A stretch of DNA of 45,549 nucleotides from Ruminococcus sp. (lineage in GTDB: Bacteria > Bacillota > Clostridia > Lachnospirales > Lachnospiraceae), in the NCBI GenBank assembly GCA_023663085.1, contig JAMPIB010000025.1:1-45549 (forward strand), given 5' to 3'. The notes under the pieces are model-generated. The model saw only the letters and a list, made by a program, of their open reading frames with translations, made no database searches and was not told the origin of the DNA. The position numbers and the translations under genes are program-made. Positions 8,044 through 15,678 of the stretch are shown one piece after another. Every line of letters begins with the position of its first letter. Position 1 is the stretch's first letter.

Positions 8044-9271
8044 GGAGAAAATCATAGATTCCCATTGTGATTAATCCGTTTTCATCAATGCTGGTTTTGA
8101 TATCGTCTTTTACAATAATGAATTTTTTAAAGGAATCAGTTAATTTATTAAGGGTTCTCTTCTCCTGCTCTATTTTGGCGGGAGAAGACATCTCAAAGGC
8201 GGATTGGATGTAGAATTTGCGATTGCCCTTATTGGCAATAAAATCAATTTCCAACTGCTTTCTTTTTGATTTTCCTGTATGGTTAGATTCCTGTATTTCT
8301 ACAACGCCGACATCCACACGGTATCCTCTGCTTCTAAGTTCTATATAGATAATATTTTCCATAATATGGTTTTCTTCCTGCTGTCTGAAATTCAATCGTG
8401 CATTGCGCAGGCCTACATCTTCAAAATAGTATTTAGCAGGAGAGTCGATATATTTTTTTCCTTTCACATTAAAGCGGACTGCTTTTTCAATCAGAAAGGC
8501 ATCTGCAAGATGATCCAGATACAGCTTTATCGTCTTATCAGACAAAGTTGTCTGACCCATGCTTTTAAAGGCGTTTGATAATCGGGTTGGGTTGGTCAAA
8601 GAGCCGATTGCTGAAGCTATCATATCGACTAAAATTTCCAGTTCATCATCGGTCCGGATATTGTTTCGTTCCTTAATATCGTTAAGATAAATATTTTGAA
8701 ACAGGGAGATCAGGTATTCCGCTTTTAACTCGTCGGATTTTCTGGAAAGTATCAGAGGAAGTCCGCCATAGGTATAGTAATCTTTCCAAGCAGTACGAAT
8801 ATTATCATATGCAGTCACAAATTCACTGAAGGAAAGTGGAAATACTCTTATTTCGTCACCGCGGCCTCTAAATTCGGTCAGAATATCACTGGATAAAAAT
8901 CTGGAATTACTTCCGGTAACATAGATATCAAGGTTCTCAATGTGTAAAAGGCCGTTGACCAAATCGACAAAATTACTTTTCAGTAATTGTATCTCATCAA
9001 GGAATACATAGTGAACATCTGTATCTATCATTTTGGACTTTATATGATTGTATAATCTGACAGCATCTCTATATTCCATATTAGCAATATCGTCCAGAGC
9101 CAGTTCAATAATGTGATCAGCGGAAGTGCCCATACTAAGCAGTTTATTTTTATATAGGCGGAAAAGTAAATAAGATTTACCACATCTTCTGATACCAGTG
9201 ATTACTTTGACCAGACCATTTTCTTTGCGGGCTAAAAGTTTCTGAATATACCTTTCTCTTGCAATCTCCAT
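8018..9271 (-). CDS. AAA ATPase with DUF4143 domain
   Basis: A 417-residue protein of the widespread bacterial AAA_14/DUF4143 family. Visible motifs are Walker A GIRRCGKS (26-33), Walker B YVFLDEIQ near residue 90, and an arginine/sensor region VTGSNSRFLS. The C-terminal half is the DUF4143 region, with the characteristic IEFxxN-like EIDFIANKG strand that resembles restriction-endonuclease-like folds. No function has been settled for the family. The start at 9271 is set by GGAGGTG five nt upstream. The gene stands alone and converges with the XRE gene. Confidence 0.9.
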   Translation of the reverse strand: MEIARERYIQKLLARKENGLVKVITGIRRCGKSYLLFRLYKNKLLSMGTSADHIIELALDDIANMEYRDAVRLYNHIKSKMIDTDVHYVFLDEIQLLKSNFVDLVNGLLHIENLDIYVTGSNSRFLSSDILTEFRGRGDEIRVFPLSFSEFVTAYDNIRTAWKDYYTYGGLPLILSRKSDELKAEYLISLFQNIYLNDIKERNNIRTDDELEILVDMIASAIGSLTNPTRLSNAFKSMGQTTLSDKTIKLYLDHLADAFLIEKAVRFNVKGKKYIDSPAKYYFEDVGLRNARLNFRQQEENHIMENIIYIELRSRGYRVDVGVVEIQESNHTGKSKRKQLEIDFIANKGNRKFYIQSAFEMSSPAKIEQEKRTLNKLTDSFKKFIIVKDDIKTSIDENGLITMGIYDFLLNENSLDI

Positions 9272-9328
9272 AAATTCACCTCCGAAAAAATGTGAAAACA
9301 GCATTTATTCGGAATTAGTATACCATAT

Positions 9329-9400
9329 ATGTTTCATACTATTCAAGGATTAATACTTGATCCCGCTAAAATCGAGGAAATCCTGCAACAGTTGAAGTAA
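9329..9400 (+). other. 23-codon orphan reading frame, possible gene remnant
   Basis: A short frame encodes a peptide whose tail, LILDPAKIEEILQQLK, looks like the C terminus of a normal soluble protein (amphipathic helix). It has no ribosome site and overlaps the promoter area of the ATPase gene, so it is more likely a leftover of a decayed gene than a functional peptide. Confidence 0.25.
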
Positions 9401-9428
9401 AAGCAGTACGGAATATCTTATCAGGCAG

Positions 9429-10838
9429 TTATTTCTTTATCGGCAATAAAACTTCTGTCCGGCATCCTTTGCCCGCCATGCTATCCATCCGCATAGTCCC
9501 GCCATGTGCTGATACAGTGCGGCGCACGAGGAGCAGTCCCAGGCCGTGCCGCAAGTCGAGGCGGTTTTCCATGCTTTCCATATAATGCGGTTTTTCCATG
9601 ATTTCCTGTAGTTTTTCCGGGGATAAGCCTGTGCCGTTATCCTGTACGATAAGGGCGAGTTTATTCCCGGATGCTTTATCCCCGGATGCCATATCTTTAG
9701 ATGCCTTGTCTTCGGATGTGGTAAGCTGTAAGGTAATTGTACATCCCTGCGGGTTATGGTTTATGCTGTTTTGTACCAGATTGGCGATGGCCCGCTTCAG
9801 CAGGCGTTCGTCGGCTTCTATGGTCATAAATTCCGCATCCTGTGAGATGTTCAGTTCAATAGTATAAATATCGGAGATTCCGCCGTTTAATAATTCCGCC
9901 GCGTAAGAACGCAGGAGTTTTGAGGGGAGGAGTTCTTTTAAATGCAGCGGCTGCATTTCATATTCCAACTGTGAGACTGCATTTAGGTCTTGTATCAGTT
10001 CTTTTATCTTAGCACTTTGCCTTCCTATCATCCCGGCCTGTTCTTTGATGACAGCAGGCGCGTCTTCGTTATCCGCGATATGTCCGGCATACCCCATGAT
10101 CGTAGAAAGGGGCGTGCGGATATCGTGAGAGACGCCGCTTATCCAGTTGGCGCGCGCCTCGTTTTGTCTGCTTAGTATAATAGAGGCTTTATTGATGCTT
10201 TCTGCGATTTCCGATAGTTCCCCGGAGAGTGTAAGCGAAACGGGTCTGGCATCAGCAAGAGACTCTATTGCATTGACGATCGGTTCCGTATTGTAGAGCA
10301 TATTTTTTCTGGAAAAAAAGAAGGCGCCAAATAATAGCAGCAGATCCATAGCGAACATGCCGAGGATGTAGAACGGCATTTTTTTCATGGTGCGGATGGA
10401 CAGGTAGTTGCCGGTGAGTTTGGTGTAGCTGTCCTTGGGATACCCCAGCACTAACAGGCCATCTTCCATACTGCGGATAAAAACGGGATAGCTGGAGATG
10501 TAGCCTTTAGAAAATACGGCCACGTCCTGAAGGGTATATTTCTGCGGAATATCGTCCGGCAGATCGAATGACCACAGACACTGTCCGTCTTCGTTCAGAT
10601 ACATGGCCCAGATGTTATCCTGACGCAGTTTCCGGGCAGTTTTCGGCATAAGCCCCGTCTGCGCGGCGTCCTGTGCGGCAATATCTAACATGGCCTGCGG
10701 GGAGGTTTCACCGTAATCTTCTTGTAAAGTTTTATAAAAAGTGACGCTGAACAGGAGCAGATTGATGAATAAAATGGCAAGAATAATAATCGCAAATGAT
10801 AACAAATATTTAGAGATATATTTTGTGAATGATTTCAT
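9429..10838 (-). CDS. Sensor histidine kinase
   Basis: A 469-residue membrane kinase. Helix 1 spans about residues 12-35, an extracellular sensor domain of ~120 residues follows, and helix 2 lies near 158-178. The H-box is GVSHDIRTPLS with phosphoacceptor His238. The ATPase domain shows N-box NLVQNSINHNP, G1 DNGTGLSPE and G2 HGLGLLLVRR. A five-residue repeat (ASxDK type) is inserted between N-box and G1 and is encoded by a 15-bp tandem repeat. It is co-transcribed with the response regulator 4 nt upstream and is divergent from a BcrA-type exporter, so the likely signal is a cell-envelope antibiotic or lantibiotic. Confidence 0.95.
   Translation of the reverse strand: MKSFTKYISKYLLSFAIIILAILFINLLLFSVTFYKTLQEDYGETSPQAMLDIAAQDAAQTGLMPKTARKLRQDNIWAMYLNEDGQCLWSFDLPDDIPQKYTLQDVAVFSKGYISSYPVFIRSMEDGLLVLGYPKDSYTKLTGNYLSIRTMKKMPFYILGMFAMDLLLLFGAFFFSRKNMLYNTEPIVNAIESLADARPVSLTLSGELSEIAESINKASIILSRQNEARANWISGVSHDIRTPLSTIMGYAGHIADNEDAPAVIKEQAGMIGRQSAKIKELIQDLNAVSQLEYEMQPLHLKELLPSKLLRSYAAELLNGGISDIYTIELNISQDAEFMTIEADERLLKRAIANLVQNSINHNPQGCTITLQLTTSEDKASKDMASGDKASGNKLALIVQDNGTGLSPEKLQEIMEKPHYMESMENRLDLRHGLGLLLVRRTVSAHGGTMRMDSMAGKGCRTEVLLPIKK
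9670..9729. repeat. 15-bp minisatellite inside the kinase gene
   Basis: Units begin at 9670, 9685, 9700 and 9715, each starting GATG; three are clear and the fourth is partial, with a possible degenerate unit at 9655. Because the unit is 15 bp, gain or loss changes the kinase by five residues without shifting frame. Confidence 0.7.
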
Positions 10839-10842
10839 AGTC

Positions 10843-11544
10843 TCACTTCCTCGTAATCAATTTATATCCCAAGCCCTTGACGGTGATCAGTGATACGGGG
10901 TTCGATGGGTCTGTCTCGATTTTTTCCCGGATGCGGCGGACGTGGGCATTCAGGCTGTTCTCATATCCGAAGGGATTATCGCCCCATAACGCTTCGCAGA
11001 GCATATCAAAAGTGACGATCCGGCCATCATTGCGGGCAAGCGTTTCTAATAGCGTGTGTTCTTTGGCGGTCAAGGGGATGATCTTTTCGTTTTTTATTAC
11101 TTCCGCTCGCTCAAAATCAATGATACTGCCGGAGAGATGTACCAGCGGAGAATCCGTTTTATAACAGCGGCGCAGGATGGCGCATATCCGGAGCAGTAAC
11201 TCTTTTGGCATAAACGGTTTGACGATATAATCATCCGCACCCAGACCCAGACCGGTCAGCTTTTCTTCCCCGGCGTCTTTGGCAGTCAGAAAGATCACCG
11301 GAATATCCGTGAAGATTCTCATATTTTGCATCAGCTGGAAACCATCGCCGTCCGGCAGCATAATGTCTAAAATGGCCAGATCGGGTTTTTCTTTTTGGCA
11401 GAGCGTAAGAGCGTCCTGCATGGAGGCGGCAGTCACAATATTAGGAAAGCCTTCGTCTGTAAGGATTGTTTTTACCATTTCCAGCAGATCCGGCGCATCG
11501 TCCACGAGCATTATTTTCTTTGCTCTTAAAAAGGAATGATCCAT
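10843..11544 (-). CDS. OmpR-family response regulator
   Basis: A 233-residue regulator. The receiver domain shows the acidic pocket D15/D16, phosphoacceptor D60 in LAILDIMLPDGDG, the LTAKD switch and the conserved Lys in YIVKPF. The C-terminal winged helix (about 135-230) ends with the typical ENSLNAHVRRIREKIE (DNA-recognition helix) and VKGLGYKL segments. Ribosome site GGGGGA lies 6 nt upstream of the ATG. It pairs with the adjacent histidine kinase. Its target is probably the divergent ABC operon, where a perfect 11-bp tandem repeat lies at 11738-11759. Confidence 0.95.
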   Translation of the reverse strand: MDHSFLRAKKIMLVDDAPDLLEMVKTILTDEGFPNIVTAASMQDALTLCQKEKPDLAILDIMLPDGDGFQLMQNMRIFTDIPVIFLTAKDAGEEKLTGLGLGADDYIVKPFMPKELLLRICAILRRCYKTDSPLVHLSGSIIDFERAEVIKNEKIIPLTAKEHTLLETLARNDGRIVTFDMLCEALWGDNPFGYENSLNAHVRRIREKIETDPSNPVSLITVKGLGYKLITRK

Positions 11545-11594
11545 GATAATCCCCCGTTCTTATGAAAATATTGTTGCAAAAAGCGGTTTTGTGT

Positions 11595-11696
11595 GAGCCT
11601 GCGTTCATTGCAGCATATCCACAGAAGCAACTGTGTAAATCACTTCAATAAGAATTACGCAGTAATTCTTAGAACGCAGGCTGCTGAGCCTGCGTT
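11595..11696. repeat. Direct and inverted repeats between regulator and exporter
   Basis: Two perfect hairpins lie side by side: AAGAATTAC-gca-GTAATTCTT (11650-11670) and AACGCAGGCT-gctg-AGCCTGCGTT (11673-11696). The right arm of the second, with flank (GAGCCTGCGTTTATTG), is repeated as GAGCCTGCGTTCATTG at 11595-11610, so two alternative pairings with the AACGCAGGC strand are possible. This sits in the 5' region of the response-regulator transcript. It could be a terminator or attenuator, or a mobile-element footprint. Confidence 0.55.
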
Positions 11697-11737
11697 TATT
11701 GTATCACAGAGCCTCTTCCCTGTGTGTTGTTTTGTAA

Positions 11738-11759
11738 AAAAGTAAGGTAAAAGTAAGGT
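11738..11759 (+). promoter_or_regulatory. OmpR-type operator: perfect 11-bp tandem repeat
   Basis: The 11-mer AAAAGTAAGGT occurs twice in direct tandem (11738-11748 and 11749-11759). An 11-bp direct repeat on one helix face is the standard target of OmpR/PhoB-family dimers. It lies 70 nt upstream of the exporter ATPase start, pointing to activation by the adjacent two-component system. Confidence 0.75.
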
Positions 11760-11829
11760 CAGGAGAATGTGGGCGTCAGGAGAGGGGTGTAAGATAAGGT
11801 ATATTCAGCAGACGAAAGGAGATCTGACA

Positions 11830-12627
11830 ATGGATTATGTTATGGAAACGAAAGAGCTGACCAAACGCTACAAAGATTTTACTTCGGTAGACAGGGTGTC
11901 GATGCATATCAGAAAAGGCAGTATCTACGGCTTTCTGGGGCCGAACGGGGCGGGGAAATCCACGACTATGAAAATGCTTTTGGGACTGACGGAGCCTGAT
12001 GGCGGCAGTTTCACAGTATTGGGAAAACGTTTTCCTAAAGACCGGATGGAAATCTTGAAAAAGGTCGGTTCGTTTATTGAAGCGCCGTCTTTTTATGCCA
12101 ATTTAAGCGGAAGAGAAAATCTGGATATCATCCGCCGTATTTTGGGACTGCCAAAGAGCAGCGTGGAGGAGGCGTTAGAACTGGTGGGACTTACAGAGTT
12201 TGGCAACCGTCTGGCGGGAAAGTATTCTTTAGGTATGAAACAGAGATTGGGACTTGCGGGCGCTTTGCTGGGCAGGCCGCCAATCCTTATCCTGGATGAG
12301 CCTACGAACGGGCTTGACCCTTCCGGTATCCATGAAATTCGTAATCTGGTGAAGTCTCTGCCTGAACTTTATGACTGTACGATACTGATATCTTCGCATA
12401 TGCTCTCGGAGATAGAACTAATAGCGGATGATATCGGTATCCTGAACCGCGGACGACTGTTGTTTGAAGGAAGTCTGGAAAAGCTGCGTCACAGTGCGCT
12501 GGAGGCTGGGTTTGCCGCCGACAGCGAGGGCGGAAATATTAATCTGGAAGAGATGTTTCTTTCCATGATTGAAAAGGATAACAGGGCAAGGGGAACATTA
12601 TCCGCCGGAAAGAAGAGGGCTGGATGA
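11830..12627 (+). CDS. BcrA/NisF-like ABC transporter ATP-binding protein
   Basis: A 265-residue ATPase with Walker A GPNGAGKS (37-44), a YSLGMKQRLG signature variant typical of the DrrA/BcrA exporters, Walker B LILDEPTNGLDP and ISSHMLSEIE. The text around residues 75-85 (VGSFIEAPSFYANLSGRENL) matches lantibiotic and bacitracin immunity ATPases. It probably expels a peptide antibiotic from the membrane. ATG at 11830 is chosen for AAAGGAGA just upstream; an in-frame ATG at 11767 would add 21 unlikely residues. It overlaps the first permease gene by 4 bp. Confidence 0.92.
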   Translation: MDYVMETKELTKRYKDFTSVDRVSMHIRKGSIYGFLGPNGAGKSTTMKMLLGLTEPDGGSFTVLGKRFPKDRMEILKKVGSFIEAPSFYANLSGRENLDIIRRILGLPKSSVEEALELVGLTEFGNRLAGKYSLGMKQRLGLAGALLGRPPILILDEPTNGLDPSGIHEIRNLVKSLPELYDCTILISSHMLSEIELIADDIGILNRGRLLFEGSLEKLRHSALEAGFAADSEGGNINLEEMFLSMIEKDNRARGTLSAGKKRAG

Positions 12628-13352
12628 TGGGAACACTTACGCTCGAACTTCGGAAAGAAAAACGCACAGGAGTGCTTTTGGTCTTACCCATAGCGGGTAT
12701 TTTAGGAGCGGCATATGCGTTTGTTAATTTCCTTGTGCGGAAAGAGACGCTCCTGAGTCTGCCGCTTGAGCCGATGGATATGTTATTGACACAGCTTTAT
12801 GGGATGCTCGTGGTATTAAATATGTTTGGCATTATAGCCGCGGCCTGTATGATCTATCATATGGAATTTCAGGGAAATGCAGTCCGGAAAATGTATGTAC
12901 TGCCGATAAGCGTTCAAGGCATGTATCTGTGTAAACTGTTTATTTTGACAGTCACGCTTTTGACGGCGGTCGTATTGCAGAATCTGGCGCTGGTTAAGAT
13001 CGGCATGACTGCTCTGCCGCAGGGTGCATTTGACATAGAAATGCTTAGTAGATTTGCTCTCTATTCGTTTCTTACGTCTATGCCGGTCTTATCTTTTATG
13101 ATATTGGTCTCCGCCTGTTTTGAAAGTATGTGGATACCGTTGGGCATAGGCGTTGCGGGATTTTTAAGCGGGATGGCGCTATCTAATGTGGAGTCGGGAC
13201 TTATTTTGCTTCATCCGTTTATCGTCATGTTAAAACCCGCGCTGGCAATGAGCGCGCGGCCGGAAACAGAGGTGGCGGCGGTGGCGGTAGCGGAAACGGC
13301 GCTGTTCGGCGGTATCGGGGTGTGGCTGGCCGGAAGGGCACGGGAGGAATGA
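12624..13352 (+). CDS. ABC-2 type permease, lantibiotic-immunity MutE/EpiE-like
   Basis: A 242-residue permease with about six hydrophobic helices, opening with a short cytoplasmic LELRKEKRTG segment and an immediate helix. The pattern (a ~240-residue protein starting with LxxExxKxK and coded just after a BcrA ATPase, followed by a second similar permease) is that of the NisE/EpiE half of immunity exporters. It would form a heterodimeric channel with the next gene product. Translationally coupled to the ATPase through ATGATGG. Confidence 0.85.
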   Translation: MMGTLTLELRKEKRTGVLLVLPIAGILGAAYAFVNFLVRKETLLSLPLEPMDMLLTQLYGMLVVLNMFGIIAAACMIYHMEFQGNAVRKMYVLPISVQGMYLCKLFILTVTLLTAVVLQNLALVKIGMTALPQGAFDIEMLSRFALYSFLTSMPVLSFMILVSACFESMWIPLGIGVAGFLSGMALSNVESGLILLHPFIVMLKPALAMSARPETEVAAVAVAETALFGGIGVWLAGRAREE

Positions 13353-13355
13353 AAG

Positions 13356-14168
13356 ATGAGTGGGGAAGTCAGCAGGGAAAAACGCAAGAAAAGAGGTACT
13401 GACATGAGTTTCAGGGAATTATTAAAAATTGAATTGATGAAAGGCAGGCGTGGAAAAATTATGCCTTTGCTGTTTGTTGTACCGTTGCTGGTGGTGGTTT
13501 CGGGAGTTGCGAATTTAAGCAGTTATCTGTCGCCGGAATATACGAATGCCTGGCCGGCAATGTTTATCCAGAGCGCGTTAGTCTATGCTTATTATTTACT
13601 GCCGTTTAGTATGATCGTAGTCTGCGTGATGATCACGGGCCGGGAAAACGCTGGTAACGGTATTTTGAAAATGCTGGTTCTGCCAGTGAGTCGATACCGG
13701 CTGTCGCTGGCGAAGTTTGGTGTATTGGCATTTTATCTTTTTATGGAAATGGCGGTGTTTTTTGTGACGTTCATAGCGGCAGGGGCGGTGGCCGCGCATA
13801 CGATGGGCGTTACGGAGACATTACCGGTCTTTTATCTGTTAAAATGGTGCGTTTTGCTGTTTTTAACCATGCTCCCGGCGACGGCGTGCATGTGGGCGAT
13901 CAGTGTATTGTCGGAAAAGGCATTGATCTCGGTAGGGCTTAATCTGCTTCTGGTCATTCCCGGCGTTTTGATAGCCAACACGCCGCTCTGGATCGTTTAT
14001 CCATATTGCTATAGTGGTTATCTGGTATCCTGTTCGCTGCATGATTTTACGACGGCGGCGTCTGATAGTGCATTTGCGATATTTCCTTTCCTGCCATGCG
14101 CGGCGATGGTCTTTGCGGGTGGACTTGCCTTAGCAGTCATCCGGTTTGGGAAAAAGGAGATGAGATGA
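13356..14168 (+). CDS. ABC-2 type permease, lantibiotic-immunity MutG/EpiG-like
   Basis: A 270-residue second permease, again with about six helices and the opening MSFRELLKIELMKGRRGK motif (residues 17-34) characteristic of the G subunit of lantibiotic-immunity exporters. The 13356 start is supported by GGGAGG 8 nt upstream; an alternative ATG at 13404 begins exactly at the conserved motif and would give the usual family length (~254). It follows the first permease by 3 nt, completing an F-E-G type operon. A terminator hairpin follows. Confidence 0.85.
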   Translation: MSGEVSREKRKKRGTDMSFRELLKIELMKGRRGKIMPLLFVVPLLVVVSGVANLSSYLSPEYTNAWPAMFIQSALVYAYYLLPFSMIVVCVMITGRENAGNGILKMLVLPVSRYRLSLAKFGVLAFYLFMEMAVFFVTFIAAGAVAAHTMGVTETLPVFYLLKWCVLLFLTMLPATACMWAISVLSEKALISVGLNLLLVIPGVLIANTPLWIVYPYCYSGYLVSCSLHDFTTAASDSAFAIFPFLPCAAMVFAGGLALAVIRFGKKEMR

Positions 14169-14192
14169 TGGGGCAGAAAAATAGCACACAAA

Positions 14193-14224
14193 ATTGCACC
14201 TACTAAACTGTAGGTGCAATAAAT
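14193..14224 (+). terminator. Terminator of the exporter operon
   Basis: An 11-bp perfect stem, ATTGCACCTAC (14193-14203) with GTAGGTGCAAT (14210-14220), has a 6-nt loop and is followed by AAATTTGTT. The T tract is weak but stem strength and position support termination. Confidence 0.65.
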
Positions 14225-14346
14225 TTGTTGGTATAACGAATCTTATGCAGCTCCAGGACGGAACAACATATGATTCAATTACATCATACCATATTATTCT
14301 ATGAAGTCAATAAAAATTTCATTCATAAATATGTGTTTCTGCTTTT

Positions 14347-14401
14347 CGAGAATTTTCAAGTTAAGTGCAACAGGGTGTTGCATTTAACTTGAAAATTCTC
14401 G
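14347..14401. repeat. 55-nt near-perfect palindrome (26-bp arms)
   Basis: Arms 14347-14372 and 14376-14401 pair along 26 bp with one G-T wobble and a GGG loop. There is no T run. It is far longer than a terminator stem and carries no coding sense, so a mobile-element end, a structured RNA or a protein-binding hairpin are all possible. Confidence 0.8.
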
Positions 14402-14437
14402 TACAAAAATATAGCGGCGCTGACAAGAATATAATAG

Positions 14438-14466
14438 TTGACACGGCAGTATCTAAATATTATAAT
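14438..14466 (+). promoter_or_regulatory. Perfect consensus sigma-A promoter
   Basis: TTGACA (14438-14443), exactly 17 nt, TATAAT (14461-14466). Both hexamers match consensus in full, so strong constitutive transcription is expected. The next solid gene is the nucleotidyltransferase at 14583. Confidence 0.8.
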
Positions 14467-14596
14467 GCCTACGATGGTAATCGCACAGGTATATGTGGTC
14501 ATTTTCGGTATCGGACATATCGTCATTTTTTTGACGGAACAGAGCGTTAAGAAGGGAAAAATCAGTCCAAGGAGAATTTTTAATGAAAACAGGTAA
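14465..14596 (+). CDS. Possible 43-residue hydrophobic peptide
   Basis: A frame starting at ATG 14465 (or 14474) encodes one membrane-like helix (VIAQVYVVIFGIGHIVIFL) and a basic tail, and overlaps the nucleotidyltransferase start by 14 bp. The first ATG overlaps the -10 box, and no ribosome site is seen, so it may be a remnant of a longer membrane protein rather than a working small gene. Confidence 0.2.
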   Translation: MPTMVIAQVYVVIFGIGHIVIFLTEQSVKKGKISPRRIFNENR

Positions 14597-15410
14597 AGAT
14601 ACTATCGTAGAAAATTTATTCAACGAATTGTGTAGTTTAGAGCAGGTAGAAGCGCTGGCTTTAGGCGGTTCCCGTGCGGGGGAATATTTCGATGAGGCTT
14701 CTGATTATGACGTCTATCTTTATTGTGCCGGGTCTGTGCCGGAGGCAGTCCGGCAGGAAATACTTTCGCGTTATTGTTCCGTTATGGAGATTGGAAATCA
14801 GTATTGGGAGACAGAAGATAACTGCCGGTTGACGAGCGGGGTGGATATTGATATCCTGTACCGCGATCTGGATGATTTTACAGCAGGGATTGCCGCCGTG
14901 GTGGAGGCATTTGAAGCGCATAACGGCTATACGACCTGTATGTGGCACAATCTGCTTACCTGCAAGATACTTTATGACAGAGATGGACGTCTGGGTGAGA
15001 CGAAGAAGCGTTTTTCGGTGCCTTATCCCGAACGGTTGAAGGAGAACATTATCTGTCGGAACTGGAATCTCGTCCATGCTGCGATGCCTGCTTATGATGG
15101 GCAGATCAAAAAAGCTGTCGGACGGGGAGACATTATCAGTGTCAATCACCGGACAGCAGCGTTTCTGGAATCTTATTTTGACATTTTGTTTGCGCTGAAC
15201 GGCGTCACGCATCCGGGCGAAAAACGGATGATACAGATGTGTCTGGAACGGTGCAGCCTTTTGCCGGAGTGTTTTGAAGAAAATCTGCAGCGGTTACTGC
15301 ATGATCTGTATACCGCGCCGCAGCGCACAGCGGAGGATCTGGAAAGTATTGTCGCGGCGCTGGAGAAGATTCTTAACGAGTCAGAGGTTGTGTTATTACA
15401 TATTCGTTGA
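14583..15410 (+). CDS. Nucleotidyltransferase-fold protein (DUF4037-like)
   Basis: A 275-residue protein with the pol-beta nucleotidyltransferase signature GGSRAGEYFDEASDYDVYLY (residues 28-47), giving the GS motif and the DxD metal ligands, and a third acidic residue in VDIDILYRD. The C-terminal part is helical and resembles the DUF4037 or aminoglycoside-nucleotidyltransferase helical domain. It may adenylylate a small molecule such as an antibiotic; the substrate cannot be read from sequence. Ribosome site AAGGAG lies 9 nt upstream. Its 3' end overlaps the opposing antitoxin gene by 38 bp. Confidence 0.8.
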   Translation: MKTGKDTIVENLFNELCSLEQVEALALGGSRAGEYFDEASDYDVYLYCAGSVPEAVRQEILSRYCSVMEIGNQYWETEDNCRLTSGVDIDILYRDLDDFTAGIAAVVEAFEAHNGYTTCMWHNLLTCKILYDRDGRLGETKKRFSVPYPERLKENIICRNWNLVHAAMPAYDGQIKKAVGRGDIISVNHRTAAFLESYFDILFALNGVTHPGEKRMIQMCLERCSLLPECFEENLQRLLHDLYTAPQRTAEDLESIVAALEKILNESEVVLLHIR

Positions 15411-15678
15411 CAGCTTTATCTAATAAGCGACCTAAAATTTCGATGTAATCTTCACTCATGGATTTGGCTTTTTCTATTGTTGCAGGAGAGACATAGACTG
15501 TAAGTGGTTCAACTTTATAAGGTTTTTCTTTTCTGGCGGCAATAAATGCTTTTTCCATATCTTCTGTTAATTCGGGAGAGTCGGCATCGTAAACGATAGG
15601 ACGCTTTTTTGCTTCTTTCAGCATTTGTTTCTCCTCAGCTGTTAATTGGGTTCCGGGTTTCAATTTATATGATACCAT
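15373..15678 (-). CDS. brnA: BrnA-family antitoxin (orphaned)
   Basis: A 101-residue protein with the BrnA layout: an N-terminal toxin-binding region (PELTEDMEKAFIAARKEKPYK) and a C-terminal ribbon-helix-helix-like DNA-binding part (LTVYVSPATIEKAKS followed by LGRLLDKAVNEYV). BrnA normally neutralises the RNase toxin BrnT and represses the operon. Here the gene begins 14 bp inside the 3' end of a broken brnT frame, exactly where it should be in a brnTA operon. With the toxin dead it may persist as a stand-alone repressor. Family assignment rests on the BrnT remnant as well as its own sequence. Confidence 0.75.
   Translation of the reverse strand: MVSYKLKPGTQLTAEEKQMLKEAKKRPIVYDADSPELTEDMEKAFIAARKEKPYKVEPLTVYVSPATIEKAKSMSEDYIEILGRLLDKAVNEYVITQPLTR

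Noticed and set aside
14193-14401. Insertion-sequence remnant
   Set aside because: Two hairpins are present but no transposase fragment, target duplication or paired terminal repeats were found.
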